From the NCBI GenBank assembly GCA_002081555.1, contig MZNV01000799.1, forward strand, positions 1 to 20,766: DNA of 20,766 bases, read 5' to 3'. Positions 9,834-20,766 of the stretch are shown piece after piece. The translations under genes were made by a program, and so were the position numbers. This DNA comes from Protostelium mycophagum (taxonomy: Eukaryota; Evosea; Variosea; Protosteliida; Protosteliaceae). How positions within the stretch are numbered: the first letter of the stretch is position 1; each line of letters starts with the position of its first letter. Below the pieces are notes generated by a model, which saw nothing but the letters and a program-made list of their open reading frames with translations, made no database searches and was not told the DNA's origin.

Positions 9834-10500
9834 CGTCCTCTCGGGCTTGCGTGCTGTTGTTTGTTTTGTAAAATTTGTCACGTTCTCTTCCTTACCGCGG
9901 ATGATGGTTTTCTCTCGGTATGGAACCCCGGAGGATATATAAAGACATGAAGTGGAAATTTCATAGAGTGTTATGGAACTGTCAGTTCCCGTCAAATTGA
10001 CAGCCCAACGGGTTTTCCGAGGTGTGGACAGAAGTCGCTGCAGCCGTGAAGATTGGTCGTGCCACACAAACATGAAGGATGAATCGATAGGTGTTTATAG
10101 ACACTCCTGCATTTTTCTGGATTTGAATTTTTTGTAATTATTTGAAAACGGATAAACCTGAGTTGATTACTGAGACCAGAATGAGCAGTGGAGTTAAAGA
10201 CTATGAATACATAATCGATTCAAATAAATCTCCAAAAGGTCAATTTCCTCACTGCATTAAAATTCCCGGTAATTAACATGTTCATTTCCATTAACTTGAG
10301 GGATGAGCAATCTCTGTAAAGAATGAAAAGGCCACACACATGTCCTGGGAGGATGTAGATGTTTCTCGTGCAGGTTTTCAGACACATCGTTGCATTAATA
10401 TTTGGTCCTAAATAAATTTATGTGAGTTTTAATGGAGTATCTACAACTCGCTCAAATATCTCTTTGTCGAAATTTTCGATCCATACACACACCAAAGAGG
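9834..10500. promoter_or_regulatory. Upstream region between the 9112-9833 gene and NBN
   Basis: 667 bp between divergent start codons. TATATAAAG lies at 9935-9943 on the plus strand, and the same site reads CTTTATATATC on the minus strand, about 100 bp upstream of the minus-strand ATG; it may serve as TATA box for that gene. No TATA box is obvious close to the nibrin start. One reverse-orientation GTTGTAG occurs near 10442-10448. No other feature is seen. Confidence 0.35.
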
Positions 10501-13500
10501 ATGTGGATTCTAGGTCGCTCTGATGAGCAGGGAGTCACAAGTGAGACTCTTAATGACCAGATCATCCTCATCTATTCGGAACTCTTCTTTTTGACGGTTC
10601 TCCTCGTTTAGTTTTCTTATCATTATTTCAGATCCTGTGATCTGGTTGGTTCATGGGAGAACATTGACCATTGGAAGGAAGAAGGCGGACATTGTCGTGA
10701 GCGATAATACGGTCTCGGCTTGTCACGCCGAGATCTCCATCGAGAAAGCAGATCGTCAACAACAGCAGGTGTGATTCTATAGATCAATGTGGATTTCAAA
10801 CCTTTTGTTCTCAGGATTTTTCACCACTAAAAGACATGGATGATGAAAAGTGATACCTGGTTCTTTCGTTCTTCTCTCAAATATAAAGATTCATTTTGTC
10901 TGACGATTTTAGTTATCTGCCGATTTCATACCCAGTGTAAAGATCAAAGACAAATCTCGCTACGGCACCTATATCAACGGAAAGATCATTCCCAAAGAAG
11001 AAGTGGTGACTCTATCAAGAGGAGACACGATACAATTCAGTCATATCAGTCAGGTCAGCATCCAAATGATGAGATCTTGTGCGAAAAAAATTGATTTGCT
11101 CAAAGTTGGCTTCTCTCAATTTCCTCACGATGAATTCTGATGTAATCGAACAACACGATGACATCGATAAAAAATTATTTTTCCAACACAAAAATTTGTT
11201 CCACAACGCACTCTGCCTTCACAATCCAAACACGGAAATGAAGTATTCAAAATATTCTGAAAAGAAATATCCTAAAATAAATTTTTATCAAAAAAATCTC
11301 TGTTTGATTTACAATCCAAAAAAATATTTTTTCAACATTTTAAAAGATCCTAAAAATCCCAGCCAGGTCTAACCCTAGAGTGGATACCAATGATTTTCGG
11401 TTCTTCTGGCCTGAACTCGGCAGAAAAGACTAAATTATGGGATGACATATCCACCATCGGAGGGCAGGTCGATGAGGACCGGTTCAATCATCTCGTGATG
11501 AAGGAGATCAAGTTGACCTTTAAGACGATGACGGCACTGGCAGGTGCCATTCCCATCGTGACGTGTCAGTGGCTGTCAGGTTCGTTCATTTTACAACGTT
11601 GTAGAACCGTGAAATTTTTTATGAGGAAGTCAAATGGAATTTCTGTGAAATATTTGTGAAAAAAGAATTTATCTGACATCGTTGTAGATATACTAAGTCG
11701 GAGAAAAACTCTCAACGAGCCTCTTCCGGATGTTTCGAATTATCAACCGGTGCTGCAGATGCAACCGCCGTACAATGACCCCCAGATTTTCGCGCCAAAT
11801 CCTAAGCGTAGGAAGATTTTTCACGGAAAAGTTTTTCACATCATGTCGGAAGATCAGGTGAGTCACCTCAGAAAACTGGATGAAATTAAACTCGTTGTAG
11901 ATGAAGAGAATAGAGAGGATTATATTGTCTTCTGGTGGAAGAATCGTAAAAACTTACCAAGGTGACTTTTTTCTATCCTGAAAAATATTTGAAACATTTA
12001 TTTTGCAAAAAAATAACGTGATCATGCGACGCATTCGCATTTTCAAGGTCTAAAAATCTTGTCTGCGAATGAGACATCACATGCGACATCATCAGTTCAA
12101 GTGAAGCGTATAGAGTTGGAGTGGCTTTGCCATAAAATTATGGAGGGTATTTTCGGGTTCGTTCATATCGACACAGTCTACCGCATCCCTTGCCGCACTG
12201 CGAAGTCAAGCGTGTCTGAGCGAGGCCAGTACTAAGGTGGGAGACCACTTGGGAAGCCCTCGTGACGAACTCTTTTTGTACAATATTATGAAATTGACCT
12301 TATTCCTCTGCAAGAAAATATTTTCCTGGAAATATTGTTGACATGGTTTTTAAAAAAATAAATTTTCAAATTTCTTAAACTAGTAGAAGATGCAGAAGAG
12401 ATCCCAAATTCCGCAACTGACCATATCTTAATCTCCAGCAAAGGTGACAGTTTTCACCTAATCTTACTATAATTTTTCCCGAAATTTCATGACGGTAAAC
12501 CCATAATAGGACGAGGTTTTTTCATATTTTTGAGAAATTCTAGGAAAGGCGATTGCACAGGAAGGCGAGATGACAAAGAGGATGGAGAAGAGTAAGATAT
12601 CATGACGATGTCATTTTTTGTACATCAAATATTGATGTGATATCACAGATGGAGGAGTTGTAGTCTCGGAAGAAGACATCGGAAAAGCCGTATTACAAGT
12701 AAGATATCTCACCTTTCGCGATTTTTCACCACGTCATGATGATCTCGAGTTTTCACTGACATTTCTCAGACACAAACAATAGAAGAGTTGCTTAAGAGTG
12801 AAGAGAATGCGGAAAACACTGGCACACAGACACAGAAACAACAAGCAAAGGCACAAGTTTCCCAAAAAATTGAAACACCGATCAAGCGTAAACTGGAGAC
12901 TGAAGCTGTTGTAGACGAGCCAGATCAGAAAAGAGATGTCGCAATAGATGTCACAAAGATTGTCGCGAATAAGCGCCAGAAACCAGAAAAAAATGAGGAG
13001 GTATAGTTCTCAGATCACAGAAATTTCGAGGAAATTTCGACCAAAATTCGTCGAAAGATCTGATGGTTGTAGATGGAGATTGAAATTTCAAAAGAAGAGA
13101 AACAACCAGACCCACAGAGAGAACCCCAAAAACCTGCCGAACCCGAGAGGAAGAATGTCGACAAGGCAGAGATTAAGCCAGAGAAGAAGGCTGTCAAAGT
13201 CGACAAAAAGGAGAAGGAGGAAGTCTTCGAGGAGAAGAAAAAAGAGGCGCCAAAAAAAGCACAGAACCAAGACATCACATATGATGTCTCATGGCACGAC
13301 GCAAAGGCTGAAGGGTGGGTGAAATCTCCCGGAAATCTCGAGGAAAGCTGACACCGTACAGCGAGGGCAAAGAGAATTCAGAAAATCAAGCGCGAGAGGA
13401 AGGGATCGAACCCATGACCACGAAATCTGCCAAACTATTGAATAAGCCGATCAATAATCCCCTCACAGAAAATTTCAAAAGATTCAACAGAAGACAAGAC

Positions 13501-13831
13501 GGTAAGTTTGCTCAGAAGAGATGGCGGTTTCGTACCGTGTTTTTGCGCGGTAGCTAGCGCTCACAACTTTCTGTCGTGTTGAAAAACGAAAACGAACTCA
13601 TCTTTTAGGGGGAAGCAGCAAAAAGACACTTGCCGTCACTCCCCACACCGACATTGACAGCAACAAAGACGAATGGCTGAAGCAAGCTTCTATGGAGGCT
13701 GTGCAGGAGAAGGTTCAGATCCTCTATATTATTTTTCTGATTTTGAAAAGGACGATGAGAGACGAGCCGAGGGGCTGTTCAAAGAACAGAGATCTAAAAA
13801 AGAGGTCACAACAACTAGAAAAATAAAATAA
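10501..13831 (+). CDS. NBN: Nibrin (Nbs1) homologue, FHA-BRCT-BRCT, 15 exons, 606 aa
   Basis: Exons: 10501-10540, 10632-10768, 10913-11053, 11363-11579, 11688-11857, 11901-11961, 12048-12146, 12384-12443, 12544-12591, 12649-12698, 12770-13000, 13073-13314, 13362-13501, 13609-13712, 13751-13831. Protein begins MW as in other Nbs1 proteins. The FHA domain (residues ~14-106) shows the phosphopeptide-binding residues in TIGRKKADIVVSD, VSACHAEIS and KSRYGTYING. BRCT1 follows (~107-180: LEWIPMIFGSSGL ... VTCQWLS), then BRCT2 (~222-290: KIFHGKVFHIM, IILSSGGRIVKT, IELEWLCHKI). A Lys/Glu-rich linker leads to the Mre11-binding motif NFKRF (~536) and an acidic/basic C-terminal ATM-interaction-like end (DDERRAEGLFKEQRSKK). 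In the MRN complex Nbs1 recruits Mre11-Rad50 and ATM to double-strand breaks. Intron 7 houses a 5S rRNA gene; intron 3 is the longest. Confidence 0.9.
12157..12272 (+). rRNA. 5S ribosomal RNA, inside NBN intron 7
   Basis: The segment has the conserved 5S layout. A 5' strand GTTCGTT pairs with GACGAAC near the 3' end (helix I). CATATCGAC stands where eukaryotic 5S has CCAUA. An A-box-like GCGAAGTCAAGC and a C-box-like GGTGGGAGACCACTTGGGAA keep the usual spacing; the distance from CATA to the A box equals that in human 5S. A T5 run at 12273-12277 is a typical RNA polymerase III terminator. The length (~116 nt) is close to the usual ~120. The gene has the same orientation as nibrin and lies wholly within the 12147-12383 intron. 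Confidence 0.9.
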
Positions 13832-13832
13832 A
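13822..13832 (+). terminator. Two overlapping AATAAA signals over the NBN stop
   Basis: AATAAA occurs at 13822-13827 and 13827-13832; the second contains the TAA stop (13829-13831). Confidence 0.6.
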
Positions 13833-14019
13833 AATGTTCGGAAAGTTTGCGCAAAGCACAAACAGCCTCAAAGGAAGGTTGGTTCTTTGATGTCGACATG
13901 AGTGTGTTTTTGTGGGATCAGCCGCTTGATTCTGACATCCATCTCACTTTTGTCGACACACCATTATCCGAATCATTGGTATTTTTCCGCTCGGACACCA
14001 CAACCTCAGATCCGGCAAC

Positions 14020-14673
14020 ATGCACAGACAGATCATCCTCTTAGCCCTCGTGACCGCAGTTCTTGCAGATGGTGTGACGATCTACTCATGGAACAACAAC
14101 GGCAACTGCTCTGGCACACCTACATCTGCTGAAGCATATGTACTCAATGTTTGCATTCCTTTAGGTGGTGGCAACTCCACCAAAATCATATTCAGTAACT
14201 CGGACCCTCTTACAATCTACTACCGTGATAATGCATGTGAGGACAACTTTGGATCTCGTACCTTCGGCGCATTCGGTCGCTGTGTCAACACAACGGATCC
14301 CACCGCATCGTATCTCATCCGCCGAGAGACCTCCTTCAACCCGCCACCAACGGCAACACGAGTGACACAGTATTTCTCCGGGAGCTCCTGCGCCACAAAC
14401 CCTTACGGTGTTTTCTTCAACTATGGTGATGCCTGCGCCTCTGCCAACTGTGCACCGACCCAGATACGAATCATCCAAGCGTTGACATACACCAATAATG
14501 GGTCATGTGGAGATAGCTTTTCGTACCCAAGCTACACGGCACCGACGACTTCCTCATCTACATCATCATTCGCCACACAGCCACCAACATCCTCGGTTGT
14601 GAACACAAAGAATGGAGCAAACACCGTGTTTGGCGGTCTCATCTTTGCCCTTTCTGCGGTTTTATTTCTCTAA
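14020..14673 (+). CDS. Secreted, probably GPI-anchored Cys-rich surface protein, intronless, 217 aa
   Basis: A single uninterrupted frame. The N-terminus MHRQIILLALVTAVLADG is a clear signal peptide. The mature part has eight Cys and sequons NCS, NST, NTT and NGS. From about residue 172 comes a Ser/Thr/Pro stalk (TAPTTSSSTSS), and the extreme C-terminus is hydrophobic (GGLIFALSAVLFL) after NGANT, the pattern of a GPI-anchor signal. Two stretches look alike, VTIYSWNNNGNCSG and VTQYFSGSSCATN, suggesting an old internal duplication (inference). No known domain is recognised. All other recognised protein genes in the window have introns, so an intronless gene here may have arisen by retroposition or belong to a fast-evolving surface family. 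AATAAA directly follows the stop. Confidence 0.85.
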   Translation: MHRQIILLALVTAVLADGVTIYSWNNNGNCSGTPTSAEAYVLNVCIPLGGGNSTKIIFSNSDPLTIYYRDNACEDNFGSRTFGAFGRCVNTTDPTASYLIRRETSFNPPPTATRVTQYFSGSSCATNPYGVFFNYGDACASANCAPTQIRIIQALTYTNNGSCGDSFSYPSYTAPTTSSSTSSFATQPPTSSVVNTKNGANTVFGGLIFALSAVLFL

Positions 14674-14679
14674 AATAAA
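14674..14679 (+). terminator. AATAAA poly(A) signal abutting the stop of the surface-protein gene
   Basis: AATAAA begins at the base after the TAA stop (14671-14673). Confidence 0.7.
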
Positions 14680-14941
14680 GTTTGAATCTTTTCTTCTATA
14701 TTTTTTCATGTCCTTCTCAATCAGATCAACATTCAGTTGGAAATGCCTTTAATAAGGTGAATGTATTTCTTTTTTTGAATAAATTCCTTTTCTCCAGCAT
14801 GTGACGAATAATTTAGCCTCTAATAAGCTAGTGCACGACGAAGAAACAACTAACTCCTTTGCAGCTCGAGTCTGCAGATTTGCTTCTCAAAATAAATTCA
14901 ATTCCTGGCTTTGTCGTCCAGATTTTTCCAAATCAACCGAA

Positions 14942-18172
<3,231 letters not shown>

Positions 18173-18656
18173 ACTCTCCGCTTCCTTTATGTACCTGAGC
18201 ACACACAAAATTGAGCTTGCAAAACTGCGTTGTCAAACAATGGTTGCAAGACTTGGCACAGATCAAGGCTGTCTGCCAAAATGCAACTTGGATTGTAGCT
18301 CAAATCACAGTTTATAGTGCACTATAGACTGCACTTTGTTTTGAAAAGAAAACATTAACTGTTGAGATGTCATGAGAAAATGCGAATAGGATGGTGTTTT
18401 GTCGGACCATCAATCACTTTCCGACGGTAATTTGAGTTTCCCGCCATTTCGTATATTCAAATCTTAAATTCGACAGAACGATGGAGCTCAGTCTACAGCC
18501 TACAAACGTACTTTTCGACAAGTGCTTTACATTTAGAAACGCGGAGGGGTCCTCTTAACTCTATTGGGCGATATCCGATGCCGTGAATTGTTTAAACAAT
18601 TTGAATTTATGTAGTGAAGGATGTATTATTTTTGGTTCACTTCTCATCTTGTTTCA
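18173..18656. other. Convergent intergenic region between the GH13 and GST-like genes
   Basis: 484 bp between two 3' ends. It contains a short perfect palindrome ATAGTGCACTAT around 18316-18327 and otherwise no gene, repeat or RNA that I can recognise. Confidence 0.5.
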
Positions 18657-19143
18657 TCACACCTCATCGTGAGTTCGATCCTTAGAGTATGTTGCAAAGA
18701 GATAATCTACTATGTCTTCTGATTCAAACATCCTCTTTCCAGTGTTCTCGTCCACCAAAAATGGAACCTTGCACGTCTTAAAAATTCAAAAGAATAAAAT
18801 ATATTTTTCAACATTTTAAAGCGCTTACCTGCATTTTGCCAGACATATCGACGAAGATCTTTCGCTTTGTACTGTTTTTTGCCACGTTGTGAACAGTGTA
18901 CGGAAGTTCCAACACGTCTAAGGCTTCTCTGACGATCCTGCAATACGGGCTGTTCTCAAATGACCAAAGATGGATCGCCTTCTCTGGTGTCTTGGCCGTT
19001 TGTGATGTCACATCTTGATGTGTCTGTTCTGCTGTGATGACCTGCAGCTGTCAGATGGCTTTCTCGTCTCTGAAGTCTACCTTCTGTTGAGGAGTGTTAC
19101 TCTTAAATAAATGACTGAAACTATGCTGGGGAATCGTGCGCAT
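18657..19143 (-). CDS. Glutathione S-transferase N-terminal (thioredoxin-fold) protein, 3 exons, 131 aa
   Basis: Exons: 19143-19081, 19041-18829, 18776-18657, all phase 0. After an N-terminal ~35 residues rich in Ser, Gln and Thr (MRTIPQHSFSHLFKSN; it could be a mitochondrial presequence) comes a thioredoxin-like fold: IHLWSFENSPYCRIVREAL (active-site-like SPYC), LELPYTVHNVAK, SGKMQ/TCKVPFLVDENTG and the glutathione-binding ESEDIVDYLFATY. This pattern fits the GST_N_3 type seen in plant and bacterial proteins, where the Pro of KVPFL is the conserved cis-Pro. The usual helical C-terminal GST domain is absent; the protein stops 21 residues after the ESEDI motif. It may act as a glutaredoxin-like redox or glutathione-binding protein. 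No AATAAA is seen near the stop. The first exon and its GTAGAC donor are the least certain. Confidence 0.8.
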
Positions 19144-19780
19144 GATTGTGGCTGCCAAACTAGATCAGAATACCACGCTGATTCAGAACCTTACCCAAGC
19201 AAGATAAACCTGTACTGGTTGCAGTGTTTTGTATTGAAGCAGGGATAGAAGAATCACCCGGACCGTAGTGATTAAACAAGTGTCGTATTATGGCTGTGCT
19301 CTCGTACATCTGGCTCTTGGTGTTTGGGTCCTGATTTTGTCACGTCACGAGAGGGCATCAGGAATTCTGGCAGAACTCACCACCAGAAATGGTATTTGCT
19401 CTTTACCTCCAAGCTTTTTGAGCTCTGGACGAAATCTGGTGCCTCTAATAGGGCACGGTTTTACATTAACGTCAAGATCCAGCATAGTAAATGCTTCTCT
19501 TGTTTTCCTGCGAGATGTTCAGAGGCTGTGATGTCTTAGCAACAGATCCTGACCTTGACCAAGGACATGGCTCATTTAAATACAATGTGAGCAGATCTTT
19601 TGGTTTGTTGAAACTCGAAACTCCAGGCAGCGCAACTGATCCCGATGATCCTCTGCAGAGAGATGCAGCAGAAGAGCTGACTCTATCATATACCTTTCGA
19701 ATAGACATTACGCGATGGGTTTCTGCAAGATCCAAGATCCGGCCTTCATCGGTCACGTGACAGGATTACGTAAGGAAACC
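19144..19780. other. Region with weak open frames only
   Basis: 637 bp upstream of the GST-like gene. Open stretches exist on both strands. The plus-strand frame ending at 19760 has a faint cadherin-like look (VLATDPDLDQGHGSFKYNVS), and the opposite frame over the same bases is also open, so neither is convincing. The promoter of the GST-like gene should lie in the first part; no TATA box is clear. Confidence 0.35.
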
Positions 19781-20036
19781 TCAGAGAATTGACCTCATCA
19801 TTTGATTGTCGCGCTCACGCCTGTCGAAACACCTCTTGATGAGGTCGTCTCCGCTCTGAAGGACGAATTTTGGCTGACAATCTTTCAAAGACAACTGCAA
19901 GGGAAGTCGTTCCTCATTCTTCATTACAAAATCCCTGATAACTTTCATCTTCTACCTCTGTATCTGCTTTCTTGATCAGTTCTAGATCATCCAGAAAGGT
20001 GATAGCAGCTCTCAACGGCAACCACCACGGTGATTG
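19781..20036 (-). CDS. Possible partial gene, two 3' exons, unrecognised
   Basis: Two candidate exons, 20036-19956 and 19894-19781, join in phase to read SPWWLPLRAAITFLDDLELI, then KKADTE|LSLKDCQPKFVLQ and GDDLIKRCFDRRERDNQ, ending at TGA. The composition looks protein-like and the splice sites are acceptable (GTAGAA...TTGCAG). Upstream, minus-strand frames up to about 20218 (e.g. YGVDTLDDLCEREEQATSAY) may be earlier exons, but they cannot be joined with confidence and the sequence meets an adapter remnant at 20246. No family is recognised. Confidence 0.3.
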
Positions 20037-20245
20037 CTTTTATACAGCGCGAGTGAATCAGACGGGAAGAGCTCATCCATGGTTGTACAACTGCAACGAT
20101 TATAATGATTGATGATAAAACCTTGTAGATAGGCCGATGTTGCCTGTTCCTCTCGTTCGCATAAGTCATCAAGAGTATCCACGCCATATTCACCCCTCTT
20201 CGTCAGACACCCCCACAAATTTTTGAGAGATCTGTCGATCAGACA

Positions 20246-20268
20246 TCAGACGTGTGCTCTTCCGATCT
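20246..20268 (+). other. Illumina TruSeq adapter remnant
   Basis: Twenty-three consecutive bases, ending GACGTGTGCTCTTCCGATCT, equal the 3' end of the TruSeq read-2/index adapter. This is not genomic. It marks an untrimmed read end or a false join in the assembly. Confidence 0.92.
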
Positions 20269-20493
20269 GCCTTGACGTCGCTGGTGTGCCAAAACCTTCA
20301 CCCAGTATTGAGCGGTTTTTACGGTGATATACGTAGGTTTCCACAATTACAATGCAAGAAATAAATGAGAGATTCAGTCGTTTTTATCTATTCTGGTTCA
20401 TGGAGGCATTTATAGTCCTCTTTGGCAAGGTGATTACTGCAGTATAGCGAGCGTGTCCGCGATATTATAATATCTTTTAATTTTTTGAATAAA
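20269..20493. other. Region right of the adapter, no gene
   Basis: No coding frame is supported. GCGTGTCCGCGATATTAT at about 20452-20469 resembles the terminal repeat of the neighbouring MITE (CCGTGTCCGCCGGGTAATATT) and may be a decayed end of a related copy. Confidence 0.4.
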
Positions 20494-20718
20494 AATATTA
20501 CCCGGCGGACACGGATTTGTACCAATTTCAAAATTATCGTTCGAAGCAAATAATTTTTCAACAATCCCGGTACGGAACGCGAATGTCGCGGTAAGGTGGT
20601 TACCGGGGTGACAATCGCTTACCGCAATGATCACGTCGCTTACCGGGATTATAAAAAAATAATTGCTTTCAAAATTAATTTTGAACTTTGTACAAATCCG
20701 TGTCCGCCGGGTAATATT
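20494..20718. mobile_element. Fold-back MITE, ~213 bp plus target-site duplication
   Basis: Termini 20494-20522 and 20690-20718 are a perfect 29-bp inverted repeat (core ACCCGGCGGACACGG). Similarity continues inward with scattered mismatches, so that almost the whole element is one hairpin with arms of about 105 nt. If the ends are ACCCGG...CCGGGT (20500-20712), the flanks are AATATT on both sides, a 6-bp target-site duplication; because AATATT is palindromic, the boundary could instead be a TA duplication. Internal subterminal motifs CTTACCGC/CTTACCGGG recur about three times, as transposase-binding sites often do. It has no coding capacity, so it is non-autonomous. Confidence 0.8.
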
Positions 20719-20766
20719 ATTAATATTAAATACATAAGCCGAATATTGTCATATCAACCTGATTTC

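Noticed and set aside
10320-10370. C/D-box snoRNA suggested by GATGAGCAATC-like bases upstream of nibrin
   Set aside because: No matching D box and terminal stem at proper spacing could be found.
12948-13351. Alternative Arg/Lys-rich or Phe-rich frames over the nibrin linker
   Set aside because: These are shadows of the Lys/Glu-rich coding exons 11-12, whose frame is fixed by splice phase and by the conserved C-terminus.
13385-13425. GGGTTCGATCCC-like T-loop on the minus strand, suggesting a tRNA
   Set aside because: It lies in a nibrin coding exon, and the T-stem and acceptor stem do not pair properly. A similar GAGTTCGATCC in the GST-like gene is also coding.
19491-19760. Possible cadherin-like exon (ATDPDLDQG...)
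   Set aside because: There is only a short resemblance, no LDRE or DxNDN motif, and the opposite strand is equally open over the same bases.

Overview
This window is nuclear DNA of an intron-rich eukaryote with a compact genome. Genes carry up to 14 introns, mostly 40-240 nt with GTGAG/GTAAG-type donors, and intergenic gaps are a few hundred bases. The standard genetic code works throughout. The gene set (Cdc14, nibrin/Nbs1 with FHA and BRCT domains, an SLC25A11-type carrier, ribosomal uL23/RPL23A, a MalZ/neopullulanase-like GH13 enzyme, secreted Ser/Thr-rich surface proteins) suggests a free-living unicellular eukaryote, perhaps an amoebozoan. No species can be named from sequence alone.

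Layout: 1-1532 holds a 230-bp direct repeat, a 68-bp duplication and no convincing gene. 1533-3064 (-) is an unrecognised type II membrane protein. 3336-5443 (-) is a 9-exon CDC14 phosphatase that shares a divergent promoter region with 5842-7741 (+), an 11-exon mitochondrial oxoglutarate/malate-type carrier. The carrier converges on RPL23A (7865-8784, -, 5 exons). 9112-9833 (-) is a small multi-pass membrane protein. 10501-13831 (+) is a 15-exon nibrin homologue whose seventh intron contains a complete 5S rRNA gene (12157-12272). 14020-14673 (+) is an intronless secreted, probably GPI-anchored protein. 14942-18172 (+) is a 15-exon cytosolic GH13 alpha-glucan hydrolase. 18657-19143 (-) is a small GST N-terminal-domain protein. 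19144-20245 has only weak coding signals. 20246-20268 is an exact match to the 3' end of an Illumina TruSeq adapter, so continuity across it is doubtful. 20494-20718 is a fold-back (hairpin) MITE.

The genes do not form a pathway. Nibrin and Cdc14 both belong to genome maintenance and cell-cycle control, but nothing indicates a functional cluster. Three genome-scale signals stand out. The octamer CGTTGTAG recurs far above chance and, outside exons, always lies on the sense strand (seven copies in introns, one in a 5' leader). AATAAA overlaps, touches or lies within 3 nt of the stop codon in six of nine genes. A 42-nt intron of codon-multiple length, with no stop, splits the Cdc14 catalytic loop.

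All exon structures below were built by hand from reading frame, GT/AG sites and family conservation. There is no transcript evidence.
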